This document shows, one piece after another, positions 51,619 to 64,000 of a DNA stretch of 64,000 nucleotides; positions within the stretch are counted from its first letter, which is position 1, and each line of letters begins with the position of its first letter. Origin of the DNA: Nissolia schottii (Eukaryota > Streptophyta > Magnoliopsida > Fabales > Fabaceae); assembly GCA_003254905.1 (NCBI GenBank), contig QANU01094067.1, positions 397,073-461,072 on the forward strand, in the 5' to 3' direction. The notes below the pieces were generated by a model. That model saw nothing but the letters and a program-made list of their open reading frames with translations, did no database searches and was not told the origin of the DNA. The position numbers and the translations under genes were made by a program.

Positions 51619-53399
51619 GAAAATATGGTGATCAATTTATATTTAGTAACACTTTTAAAAATGTGATTAAACATTTTTTTAAAAATGTAGCTAAATTCAT
51701 TTTCTATTCTATCACACCCATACTCCTCCCATCCAACACAATTTTGAAGATTTGCGCCACTATCCGCTTTACCACGACGAAGGAGGAAGACAGGCCTGTT
51801 GCTAGCGCCACTATCCGCGGTAGTGGTCATGCCCCCTACATCATAGTCGCGATACTCCAATTTTCATCATCATCAAGGGATCAAAAACATACAACAAAAG
51901 CACCCAAAAATCGTGTTCACTGTGGGGGCGATTCATCATAAAAACATTTGTTTTGCTCATTATTTTTCTCTTTTTCCTACTTTTTTCTTTTTCCCCAATT
52001 TACTTTGTTCACTGGATGCTTCACACAACTAACCTATTGCAGCAAAAATTGCACAGGAAAAGCAAAAACTTTCAAAACTTAATAGAGCATATATAAAGAG
52101 CAAATCATTTACATATCTCTCTTACTTTGGAGTTAAAAAATATCCAGAGCAAAATGAAACATTGCTCAAAAGTATACCTACCACCAACTCAAGCACTTGC
52201 TATTTTTTAGAAGCAATCTCAAATCTAAAACAAATGCAGATTTGGTTGCCGTGCGACGATTGCTTCAAATCTGAGCAGAAAGCAACGAGGTCGCAGGGTG
52301 GAGGCTCCGCGTGATGGGGGAGTGTTGTGATAGTGGTCAATCTGCAAAAGACGAGGGACGACAACAAGTGTGGTGGAATTAAGGGTTGACAGTGATGGCT
52401 CCTAGTCCCCACAATGAAGACGAAGAGTGGGGGAGTTTAGGGGAGGAAGAGAGAGAGGGGTGATGGTGGCAAGAGTGACAGTGATGTGGGTGGCGACGGC
52501 GGTCACCGATGGTGAGTAAAGGAGTGGTGCGATAGAGAGGGAGAGCAGAGGGAGAAGAGAGGAGTAGAGATGTGGTAAAAGAAATGGTAAAGATGATCAT
52601 ATTTTTGTAAAGTATACCATGGATTAATTTTTTTTTAATAGGATGCATCATTCACCAAAAGTAATAGAGTGGAACTTAGACAAAATCTAAAAGTATGTGA
52701 AAGTGTGAGTATCATTATTTAAGAAAAAATGAATCTTATTATGGGCTTTATGGCCCTTGTTTTCAGAAAAAATAAGGAAAGAATATACGAGACAAAACTA
52801 TTTTTTTTATAGGTGTAAAAAACTAATCTTACTAATACTATAAAATAAGAATTTAATTGTTATATCACGTACAGTTTTATTCAATCAAGTCATCATTTTG
52901 AGTGGATGACTTCCTAAGTTGGGGGTGAGAGACTGCTTTCGATGCATAGCAATAAAATTATAATGAGTTTTTATAAAGGAAACATATATTCTCAATGTTA
53001 TGTTTAATTATGTTATGACATAAAAATATATAAATAATTTAAATAAATAAAATATTTTAAAATTAATAAAACTCAATTTAAATATTTATGTCTTTTTATA
53101 TAATAACATAATATCATAAAGTCTAAATTTAGCCCTTTTTAAATTAAAGGAATCTATTCTCCACATTATGAATAAGATGTTGGGAATAAATTAAAATCGA
53201 ACCCGTACCCGTCACGTTAGGGTCATAATGATAATTTCACAAATTTCTCTTTCCTGCATCGAAGTAGAAATAAATCCATGCTATCTAGATAAAGCTAGGC
53301 AACGTGCGTGTCTATCAACAAAGCGAGACATACACATCAGAGCTCGGAAAGAACTCTCTCTTGCAACTTGCGAGGTTACGGACTAGCTAGCAGCGATAT
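51619..53399. other. Intergenic DNA upstream of the homocysteine methyltransferase gene
   Basis: Mostly AT-rich, with a more GC-rich part at about 52200-52620 in which neither strand gives a recognisable protein. The last 200 bases should contain the HMT leader and promoter, but no clear TATA box was seen. Confidence 0.45.
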
Positions 53400-56300
53400 A
53401 TGGGTTTAGAAGGGGAGGAAACGACGGGGTCGTCGTTTATGACGGAATTCCTTGAAAAGTGTGGTGGGTGCGGCGTTATAGACGGTGGATTCGCAACAGA
53501 GCTTGAACGACACGGGGCAGACCTAAACGACTCGCTTTGGAGTGCCAAATGCCTTATTGATTCCTCACATCTCGTCCGGAGGGTACTGCTACTATTACAC
53601 TACTTCTTTATTATTCCTTTTGTTCCCCTCTTATGGTAGCTCTAATTCGATGCAATTTCATAGATATACAAATTGATATTTGATCATTTTCGGATATTAC
53701 CGAATCATCATCATGTGTTTTATTTCTGATTTCTTTTTCTTGATTAAGTTATCATTATTTATCTTATTATTATGAGTCCACCTATAGACCCCACTTAATA
53801 CTTGCTTTTGCTTTTCTAAATAAGAAAAGAGATGGATTGTTATGCATTTATAATATAATTTTTTACTGTGTTATTCAATTAAATTATGTTATATACATAA
53901 TATTTTTAAATGATAGATGAGAAATTCAGCTTTTTTCACTTATATTATCAGGTTTTATATATAATTTTTTAAATGATTGTTGAGTAATTCAACGTAATTT
54001 TATACTATTTTTATAAATATAAATAGAGAAATTTTTAAATGAGTATAAGTTTAACACTTTATTTTTAGTTGCACACAATAAAAATGAATTTTTTTTATTG
54101 TAAGTGTGCGTGAGATGATAGGTTAATATTGTGTTTACCTTAAAAATTTCTACCGATATGACATAAAAAACTCTTAACCTTATATTAAATATTGAATAAT
54201 ATAAATGATTTTTTAAAATAATTTTTTAGAAAATATAACCTGATCATGACAAAACACGTGGCAATTTATCTTGTCCACGTCTTAGCAGTTAATGGAGTCT
54301 CGTGTTACGTGTTCGTGGCGGGCATGTGTCATTCTCATTACGTGTAGGTAACAACATTCTTGCAGCATTTCACTTATAAGAGACCACCGAAGGTTAAGGT
54401 TACCCTTCACATGTAGCTTTATGTCTCCTTTTTTAATAAGGTGCTATATTAATGACAAAAAGTGATATAAAGTTTTTATTTTATTTTAATTTTTATAAAA
54501 GTATTAATACATTTTTATATATTTATTATGTTATATAAATATTTTATCTTCTTATTATATTTTATATGTTATTTATGTATAATTATTTATTTTTATTGTT
54601 GATATAAAATTTCTCATTATTCAAAGTGGGCCGAGCAAGAAGAAATTTCATTAATTTGCCCTATTCTATTCTTGATAAGATGCACTACATATACTATGTT
54701 AGACTTTCACATGAAAGGAAAGGATAAAGGAGAATCGTTTCTCTTATAGAAGAAGAGGCTGACACGTTATATATATATATGAAGCAATTAATCCTGCCGC
54801 TAGGGGAAATTTTTAATTTTAAACTTTATTTTCTCTTAGTTTAGGAAAAATTACATTAGCATCTCTTTAGGAGCAATGTTGGAGAGATTTAACGGATAAA
54901 TTTACTCATTCTTATAAATCACATTTGACATTTTTAGAAACAAACTAAAAAAAATGTCAAAATGAGTAGGTTGATAAGTTAGGTTTCATAAACATTTTTT
55001 AATATTTAAACTATTAAAAAAAATATTTAAAAACAACAATTAATATTTAAATTACGTCTCATTAAAAATAATCTTGCTAGGAGACAGCAAAATACGTCTC
55101 ATCTTAACATGAAATAATTTTTTTAAATTTAATTTATAAAAAATATAAGATATATGATAAAATAAGATTTTATACAATATTAATGTCTTTAAAAAAAAAA
55201 ACAAAGTACAGCTAATATTAACTTAAAACTATTTTATAGAAAATGAAAAACATTAAAATCTTTCACATATTACAAAACAATTCCCTTAAAATATAAAAAT
55301 AAATGTAATATACTTTGTTTTACTTAATTCATGTATATAAAATAAAAAAAATTGCATATAAATGTTATCATAAAATAAAGATAAAACTTTAACCAAATAA
55401 CTATGGGATAAAGCATTAAGTTTATTCTCGCTCCTAAAAAGTGTAATTTTTGGGACCAACCTGCCTACTGGTCCAACAACTCATTGATTTAACCAAATAA
55501 TTATTTAATTTTAAGTATACGTTTTTTTTTTTACAAATTTTCAGTTGAATTTGCTCAACATGTGACAGGTCCACCTAGATTACCTTGATGCCGGAGCAAA
55601 CATAATCATAACAGCATCTTATCAGGTAATTAGCATTTGAACTTCTAACTTCCTTTTAAAACCTTATTCACATAGCTAATTATCAAGTAAAATATCATTA
55701 ATTTAATCTAATTTCTTTTAACCATTTTTCTGAATTTTGGTCTCTTTAATTTATTGGGTTGAAAACTTGGGATAATGCAGGCCACTATCCAGGAATTTGA
55801 GGCCAAAGGGCTCTCTAGAGAAGAAGGTAAATCTCTGCTTAGAAGAAGTGTAGAGCTTGCACGTGAGGCACGTGAAATTTACTATGATAGGTGTACCAAA
55901 GATTCTTCTGATTTTATGAGTGATGAAAGATATTGGAGGCGTCCTATTTTAGTTGCAGCTTCTGTGGGAAGCTATGGTGCCTATTTAGCTGATGGCTCTG
56001 AATATAGGTTAGTCAATTTGACTATAATGTTATAGAATAGTGAACTAAGTTTGGACCACATATTTCTACCCACAAATAAATTGCAAGTGCACTGTTGCTA
56101 ATCAATAATCATAAAAATTGATTTGTCATTGTTGAAGTGGTGATCATACTCTTAAATTTATAATTCCAATTTGAAATCAAACAGCAATTCCTTCTGATTG
56201 TTTTATTCCACAGAGGGGACTATGGGGATGCAGTTACTGTGGAGACATTAAAAGACTTCCACAGGGAAAGGGTCAAGGTTCTTGTTGACTCAGGTGCTGA

Positions 56301-57453
56301 CTTAATTGCCTTTGAGACAATTCCAAATAAGTTGGAGGCAAAGGTATTCATTTTACTAAATCCCTGGAGATCTTTGTGCAAATGCTGGAACTGGCAGTTT
56401 CTTGTTTACACAGAATCATCATTTACTCCTTTTGCCTCCAGATACATTGATTTAATAATGTATTAATTTTGTCAAAACAACCTGTATAAGTGGCCAGAGC
56501 GAGTATTAATTACCATTGCAAAATTTGTCCTAGTTTTACCTTTACTTTTGATAAATTTTATTGATCTTGCTCACAATTTAATGCAGGCTTATGCTGAACT
56601 TCTTGATGAAGAAGGCATAGAAATTCCTACATGGTTTTCTTTCAGTTGCAAGGATGAGAGCAATGTGGTTAGTGGTGATTCCATCTTAGAGTGTGCTTCA
56701 ATTGCTGATTCATGCAGACAGGTCGTTGCAGTTGGAGTCAACTGCACTGCTCCTAGATTCATTCATGGATTGATTTCATCTATTAAAAAGGTGTGACTTT
56801 TTTTTCCAAATTGTTTATGAAAACTGTGTGTGCGTGTATTCTACACTATATTCTTAAAATGTGCTAATTTGCTCTGCTATCTTTAATTACTCTACTACTT
56901 TGTACTCTGGTTACAGTTCTAATTTCTAACATCTAAGGTTCATATGTTAACTGTTATGCTACAAATTTTATTGTATTCATCATAATGTTTTGATGTTAGT
57001 TATAATTCTCAAACTTGTGTAAAATTTTAAATAACAGGGAACAAGCAAGCCAGTGCTTGTATATCCCAACAGTGGAGAGACTTACATTGCTGAGACCAAC
57101 CAATGGGTGGTGAGTTCCTGTTCATGTTCAACCAATTTCAATATAATTGTGACAACTTGTCACAAATTCAAGTGTCTATCTGAACATTTTTATATGTTCT
57201 CACTTCCCTAGTACTGGGAGTCATGTTCCTATGTAATGTGCTTAATTAGAGTATATTGTTTAGTGAGATCAAAATAATGAACTGAAATTTATGTATGCAG
57301 AAATCAAGTGGGGTAGCAGAGCAAGATTTTGTGGCTTATGTAGGAAAATGGCGTGATGCAGGGGCTTCTCTTTTCGGTGGATGCTGCAGGACTACTCCCA
57401 ATACTATCCGAGGCATAACTGAGGCACTACGCGCAAAACCTCAAGGCAGATGA
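53400..57453 (+). CDS. HMT: Homocysteine S-methyltransferase
   Basis: Transfers a methyl group from S-methylmethionine (or S-adenosylmethionine) to homocysteine, giving methionine; part of the plant S-methylmethionine cycle in the cytosol. Seven exons: 53400-53582, 55569-55625, 55781-56007, 56214-56343, 56587-56790, 57038-57109 and 57301-57453, giving 341 residues, within the family range (about 325-350). All introns are GT-AG; the first is nearly 2 kb. Landmarks: [19 protein letters not shown] near the N-terminus, [44 protein letters not shown] and the zinc-binding Cys252 (VGVNC), Cys319 and Cys320 (GGCCRTTP). All three zinc ligands are present, so it should be active. It looks most like remembered Arabidopsis HMT2, with HMT3 as the alternative. 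The frame is intact. Confidence 0.96.
54255..54347 (+). promoter_or_regulatory. Cluster of ACGT-core elements in HMT intron 1
   Basis: Within about 95 bp are CACGTGGC (a G-box/ABRE consensus), CCACGTC, TTACGTGTTC and TTACGTGTAG. Such motifs bind bZIP or bHLH factors. Four in one place in an AT-rich intron is unusual. Function is inferred only. Confidence 0.4.
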
Positions 57454-60400
57454 AATATATATAAGTAACATTTTCAGTGTGTGTTTTTGTCCATGATGGG
57501 AGAATATGACAATAATGTGCAAGGGAATGGTTACCTCTATGTACTCTACTCACTCCTCCAATGTCCTGTATGATATGCATGCAATCTTTACTTTTGCACA
57601 AGGATATAGCCGTAGAGATTGGAGATGTGCGCAAAAGCAAAGTGGTCTTTGATTAGTAGTAATAATGGGTGTGTGCTTTTATTAATGTTCAATGTACTAA
57701 TGTAACATTCTTGGAGAGACACACATATATAAAATAAACAAACCTATGAGGTTCTAACATCTGTTTGGACAAGCTGGAGTTCTACAAAATGATAAGCATC
57801 CATGTTTAGATAAACAAAGAATTACAAGCTAATATGACATCAATTTCATTTGTGTGCCATTTCTCAAGTCTTGCATTAAAAATGTTATATCATGCACAAT
57901 TTAATCGCCGTTAACATGAAAAATGCCTCCAAATTCTTGCATAACAAAATTAAATTAAAACTGAGAAGCACTAACTTTAAGGACTCTGGTTCAGAACTTG
58001 AGCTGCTGCTACGTACACCCCTACAATAAGAAAAGAGGATATCTAGCAAACCATGGACCTTTTATAATTTTTCTCTTTTTGGTCTTCATGGATTTAATTT
58101 TTTGGTTCAATGTGTCTTCTCATTTCTTTGGGTCTGAAATGTGGATTCTATATATCTAAAGAATTAAAGCTTTCCTTTCTAATAGGTTACGCCAAGCCCA
58201 AGCCCAAGTCCAAGCCCATCTTGAATTATGTCCACTGTCCAGTTTCAATCTAAAGACATTTTAAATGTGTTGCACCTCTTGGATTCTTTGCAGCAAGGGC
58301 CAGAGTGTTTTATAATGCGAGTACAAGTATAAAGTAATCTTGAACTACTTGGAGAGTGAGTTTAATTTTTTAAAAAAAGCAAGTAATCATTGTGTTTTCT
58401 AGCTGAATAAGTTATTAATATTATAAACACTTCAAATGATTTTAAATCTACGGGATATAATTATTTTTAGAAAAATTAATTAAAGTAGGAGAAAAAGTTA
58501 GATAGAAATAATAAAAATGGAGAGATGATATAAATTATGTATTAGTGTAATGACGCTATTATTTTTAAAATTTTTAATTAGATAATAATCTAATATGATT
58601 TACTAATTCATTGAAAACAAAAGGACCTTTTAATTTGATATTGCTCCTTTACTTTTACTTTTTATATAAGTCATTTGTACATCATTACATTATTTTATTT
58701 TTAAATAAATTTTTTGTTAAAGAAATTGCTTTGATTTTTCTTTATTAATGCCATAAGTAAGGCTGATACAAAATGCGTTAAAAAATTCAAATGGGAAAAA
58801 TGGGAAAATGATAAAATGAGAGAAACTAGGAATAAATTATTAGTCAAATAAGAATAAATGTAGAGAAAATATATGATGAAGTTGTATGAAACACTTTGTA
58901 ATGAGTAGTATTATTTGTACATTAACCTTGATGTAGACATCAAGTCTTTCCTTTCACACATCATGAGACTCACACTCACTTCATGATGTGAGTGAGAGAG
59001 GAGACTTGGTGTCTACACAATGTTGGTATATACATAGCATTTATGCTTTGTAAATATGTTGTTATTCTTTTTTTTTTTAATTATTATTTGAGTTCACTTA
59101 TAATCCATTAACACTATAAAACTTATCTAATTAAAAAATGATTTAATTGGATTACAAACCTATCGATAATAATTAAACTCTTATTTTGTTATTCAATCGC
59201 ATCTATATATAGTGTCATATTTTCTGAATCTTTTTTTAAAAGACAAAACTTAAAGAAAGTTTTTATGTCACCAAAAGATAATTCATGACAATAATACAAG
59301 ATATGACGGGATAACTGCTGAGAGCCTGAGATAATACAAATTTTTTTTTCCTTCCTTTTTCTACTGGAGAAAAAATATATATGTCGTTTCTGATAATGAC
59401 GTGCGCAAATACTCTGTATTAATTTATACTACAACAACTGGACGAAGATGAATTTTAGAAGGATGATATATCATATCTTGGAACAGTCAGATACCCCCAT
59501 AAATAAATATTTGATGAATAGGTGGAAGAGGACATATGGATCACTATCATCACAAATGTCAATCAAAAGTATATGATACTACTTTAATATGGTCATACAG
59601 TTATTGTAGTCTCAACTTGTAAACGTTTTATTCTAACTGTAAAAGATACTCTAATTAATGCTCCAATTAGTGAGAACAAATGTGTACATGAAGTACTTAC
59701 ATTAGTTATGCTTGTAGCGTTGATGAGATTATTAAGGAGAGATATAAAGTTTAACGGTTAAGCGACCTATAAATGGATAATTAAATGGAACACGAACATA
59801 TGTATTATTAAAGAGAGCATAATTAAATTGGTCAAGTAGCATCATTAGGTAATTATTCAGTGACTTATTTGCATTGGTAGAATGGAAAATGCAGTTGAAT
59901 TACACTAATAAAAGAGTATACTTATAGACCTACCAGTTGGTCCAATTATATATATTTTCCAATTATGACAACTTTTTTTTTTTTAACCTTTGATGTATTT
60001 AATCGACAAATGAAAATTACATTTCAGTAAGGGATTATAGATTTCCATTACATAAGAACTTCTATTTTAGATGTCAAAAATCAATGTCAAAATAACTTTT
60101 CTCTACTCGTACTGTGTTTGGTTGTGTATGGGGTTCATTTTTAATGCAAAGATAGTGACAAGTGAGGAAATCTTTGTCACATTTCGAAAACCCTAACCCA
60201 TTCTATGAAACATACTAAAACTTGAGGGCAAGGAAAATAAATAAAAGGAGACAAACAAATAGGGGGTCTCTCTCAAAGCAGAAAAAGCAATAAAGAATCA
60301 TTCCGATCCAAGCACGAAATAAAAAATCAAAATGAAAAAAAAAGGAAGAAAAATCCAACGTTTCTTTCTTTGACTGCCTCGTAAAACATAATTTTGGCCG

Positions 60401-63400
60401 GATTTTACAAGGTGGGTAGTTTAGGAAACAAAAAGCAAAAGCAAGAAGCAGATCTTCTTGGGGGTTCTTTTTGTATTTTTTTTTGTTTTTACCTTTTGTA
60501 TGCCCTTTCAATTAATTATGTTGAGTATAGTATAGTTTATGTGACGAACAAATTATAAAATGGATTAAGTAGTGCTATATGTAGAGTAGTTAATTTTGTT
60601 GAAGAGTACATTTTTTTAATTAATTTCTATACACATATGTTGTTAATTTGTCATATGGGGAACCGTTAATACAAGAATTTAATTGCATTTTACTAATAAC
60701 GTAAAGTTTTTTTACACAATCATTCGATCAAACATTTATATAATTAATTAAATTAAGTAAAAATAATTGACTCACCAAAAATAATTGACTCACCCTCCCT
60801 TACTTAAAGTATCATCCATATATAATGATTTGATTAAATAAAAATTTAAGAAACTTTACTATATCAATACACAGTAATTGGACTTTATCAAGAATTAACA
60901 AGACTACAACCAACCGAGAAATACTTGCATTCGTGACTTAAGGCATTGGCAATGAATTAGATGTTACATTTACACGTGTGTGCATGTCATAGAAACCTTA
61001 GCCTGATTGATTACAATTATGCAATACAACGACTTTATATTTGGCCGTTATATATGAATAATACCTACCTGAGATTACAACAAATTGAATGCATTATGGT
61101 CCCAAGGTCCAACCATTCAATGTTCACCAACTGTTTGTTAAATTGTGGCGAGTGTTTATCCAAGCATGAAGCATGAAGACCCAAGCTTGTTTGTTATCAA
61201 GGTACATAATTATCGCTTAGTGCTAAATTCAAAACACACAAGAAAGTGCAGATCGAAATGCAACATGCCGTGTGCTTTGATTCAATCTTTACGTGAAAAA
61301 TGTTGCAACAGATTCGTAATATTCATTATGCCTCCGTTGAATACAATGACGGTGTTCCTCTTGATACCCACTTGATGCACAGTACGTCTTGGATATTGCT
61401 TTGTGCGTAGAAAAAAATGTAACGAGGTTCCATTAATTTCATCAATTTCAAGGAGTGCTTAATACATAAATCTAATGCCTTTTTTCTTTCCTTTTTTTTA
61501 TTTATTTTATGTCATTGTCATTTTCCACGCGAACCTGTTGCCATATAATGGTGCTATAATAGGCTTTGTGCTCTTACAACTTTTTAGGTTAATTTGGATT
61601 GGTAACGCTGTGATTATTTTAGGGTAGGTTGAGTTCTGTAAACTCTTTCAAAGTTATTTTAAAATGGTCTTAGTATTTGATAAAAATATATAAACATAGA
61701 TTACAAGGATATTGTTTGATGAGTTACATTATAAACTTTTTATATGTAAAGTAACTCTAATAAACATAAACATTAATAAAAATAATAGTGATCATTAAAA
61801 TTTAAAGTCTTAGTTTTTTAAATTTTAAAAAGTACAAGTCAACTTCAAAAGATTACTCATGAAGATTCTTACACTATAATTTTTAAAAGCCATAAACAAT
61901 AGTACTTCAATTTTTTTATTTATCAAACACAAAAAATTAACTTATGATTTTTTATAACAAAAACATCTTCTCATAAAGCATTATCAAACCAAGTCTTAGT
62001 AATACTTTGTAGTTAATTATAATCGCTCAAATAATATGTTTCTCAATTATGTTTCTCATAGAATCTTCATGTAAAATCTCTCAATTATGTTTCTTAAAAT
62101 ACACGTATTCCATTTTCTTTCCATAAAACTATATCAATTTTTTTGGGCAGAGTTATTTATTTATGTACCTAAAACCATATCAAAGGGAGGGGAAAAAATC
62201 CCCTAGATGCATGTCTCTTTTCATTAGAATGACATATCAAATAAAATGCGCATCCAAATATATCTTTTCATCATATCCTCATTGAATCCAAAAACGTAGG
62301 TTCTGCTTAGATACCATACCACTGATGAAGATGCCATTGCATCTTCTTGGTTGTCAATACTCTAAGGAATGCAAGAAAAATAGAATGAAGACTTTGCACA
62401 TTCTATATTGCGGGACCACTTAATTTTTCCCTTTAGATTGTGCAATTACCATATGTGGCCCAATTCTCTTTCATCTTGGCAACAATTATTCCCTTTATTT
62501 TAATCTATTTTGGACTATTCAATGGCCCCTCTTTTCTCCCTCGTTGTCTCACAAATCATTCCCAAAGACCCATGTTTAATGACGCATAAACGTAACCACG
62601 TTCTAAAACTCCTTCAAAAAGCAAAAGCAGAGCATGTCATCTCCTTAAGTTATCCTGTGAAATAAAGGAAGGGTATAATTGTGTTAGAGTGACAGCATTA
62701 AAATTGTTACTATGTGAAATTTTTAAGATTTATATGAAAAAGTATTACTCCCTCTTGTTCACTTTGTTTGCCACTTTAGCTATTTGCATGAAAAATTAAG
62801 AAATCTAGAATTTAAGGTTTAATTATGTAACATTTTATCTAAAACATTCTCACTTAATTTTAAACATTTAATTGATTATAATAGTATATAATCAACAAAT
62901 TATTGGATCAGTGATTGTCTTCCACAATTTTTGTTAATAAAAAAAATTAATTCATTATAATAATGTCACACTATTTTTCGGTTATTAGTATGTTTAGACT
63001 ATTGCATCATCGATATATGAAAACCACAGATTATGCTGTTTTTTTTCTTCCTAAATTGACATATAAGATGAACAAGGGATAGTGATAGTTGTCTACACAA
63101 GTTTAGTAAAATAAATGACTTCGCATAAAAGTCATATATATATATATGTATATATTAATATAATGTTGTCATTATAAGAAAAATAAGATTATGCTACGGT
63201 TGTGCTCAGAGTCTAAGTGATTGTTCTTGCACTTCAAAAAAGAAAATACGATTATGTTTTGCTGATTAGATAACCTTGATTTGATCATCATGGAAGTCCA
63301 CCCATCACTCGTCTTTGAGAAAATTGTCAAGGTAAAAGGAGTTCCAACTGTCTTTCTTCCATGTTTGTGCTTTAATCTAATCCTGCTAGCTTATTTGTAG

Positions 63401-64000
63401 CTTTTATGCATCCATAATCCATCAAATATCCTTTACAATCCCCGCCCCCCCCCCCCGGGATTTGATTAGACCCATTTTGATAGGGTATGTTCCCACCCAC
63501 ACTATCACTGTTCTTGCATCATTTTCTTAAAAAATATATACATTCTGAAATTCAAACTCAGTGGACCTTTGACCCCCTATTACTTAATTTTTTTCAGCAG
63601 CTGAATTTGTTTTGCTTATTTATTTTGACATCAAGTGTCAGAAATTTTTCTATTTTGTATTTGGATGGGGACCTTGGAAATGAATGCAAACATTTTGACA
63701 CTGCTTAGTGGGGGCTTTTGAAGCTGCTAGTATTATTTCTTTTTGGAGGGTGGACTTATGTGATGAAATGCTTTCTTCGTTTTTCTTTATATGATTATAT
63801 GATAATAATGATATAACTCAAATTGCAGTATTGCGCCGTCAGCCCAATACATTATTTTTCTTCCTTTAACCGTATTAACAATTATTTTGACTAACGAAAT
63901 ACGTAAGGCCCAACAATTAGTTAAAGAGGGAATGAGTCTAGTAGGGAGGCTATGACCTAAATCCTAAAAGAACTTTCTTAAAAATTTTAATTTTTTTATT
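57454..64000. other. HMT 3' UTR and AT-rich intergenic DNA without a recognised gene
   Basis: The first 270 or so bases are probably the HMT 3' UTR. The rest has only short frames without family resemblance, one hairpin (58921-59033), short tandem phrases such as AAGCCCAAGCCC near 58195-58220 and a poly-C run near 63441-63457. Confidence 0.5.
58921..59033. repeat. Long imperfect hairpin (foldback MITE or miRNA-like)
   Basis: The arm GTAGACATCAAGTCTTTCC followed by CACATCATGA pairs with the arm TCATGATGT followed by GGAGACTTGGTGTCTAC, around a short loop near 58955-58980. About 31 of 36 bases pair in the 84-nt core (58933-59016), and weaker pairing continues outward. Confidence 0.75.

Noticed and set aside
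52200-52651. Ser/Pro/His-rich minus-strand frames
   Set aside because: Repetitive composition in a GC-richer patch; no recognisable domain and no splice context.
60215-60511. 98-codon minus-strand frame rich in Phe and Leu
   Set aside because: Composition follows A-rich DNA; no family resemblance, no splice or promoter context.
63441-63457. Poly-C run (and a similar one at 27184-27194)
   Set aside because: Homopolymer in intergenic DNA; of no evident function and prone to sequencing error.

Overview
This is a window of plant nuclear DNA from a eudicot, most likely a legume of the soybean (Glycine) type. The signs are short AT-rich introns, AT-rich intergenic DNA, plant-only gene families (NETWORKED, TSO1-like CXC, Raf-like C7 kinase) and MULE, MITE and LTR relics. 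The genus is an inference from remembered protein similarity, not from a search.

Five host genes can be read exon by exon. They are the 3' part of a 40S ribosomal protein S3a gene (30-2016, +), a NETWORKED-1 actin-binding coiled-coil gene (3807-9644, -), a TSO1-like CXC-domain gene (19459-23987, -), a Raf-like C7 protein kinase gene (36419-38582, +) and a homocysteine S-methyltransferase gene (53400-57453, +). All have intact reading frames across their predicted splice junctions. The kinase has one GC-AG intron and an upstream ORF in its leader. NET1, TSO1-like, kinase and HMT lie in the same order as remembered Arabidopsis relatives on chromosome 3 (HMT3, At3g22750, SOL1/TSO1, NET1A), so this looks like conserved microsynteny spread out by transposons.

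Between the genes lie mobile and repeated DNA. At 10.9-16.3 kb there are two direct copies of a roughly 0.5 kb block, a LINE remnant (zf-RVT region) and a small Mutator-like element whose centre is a 565-bp assembly gap. At 24.2-35.6 kb there is a long AT-rich stretch with a MITE, a second MITE-like unit and SINE-like traces. At 42.3-51.2 kb there is a Mutator-like element (MULE) with long terminal inverted repeats. It carries two convergent genes, a decayed mudrA-type transposase and a zf-GRF zinc-finger gene, each read inward from its own terminal repeat. A 2.65-kb solo-LTR-like insertion with a perfect 5-bp target duplication is nested inside it. The same MITE family occurs three times (25.1, 41.1 and 51.4 kb). 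The last 6.5 kb holds no recognisable gene but has one long hairpin (58.9-59.0 kb).

The most unusual system here is the two-gene MULE. Its layout copies that of maize MuDR, with the zf-GRF gene where MuDR carries mudrB. Two single-N positions (49546 and 51057) sit at assembly problems: an apparent false duplication of about 154 bp and a loss of about 90 bp from one terminal repeat.
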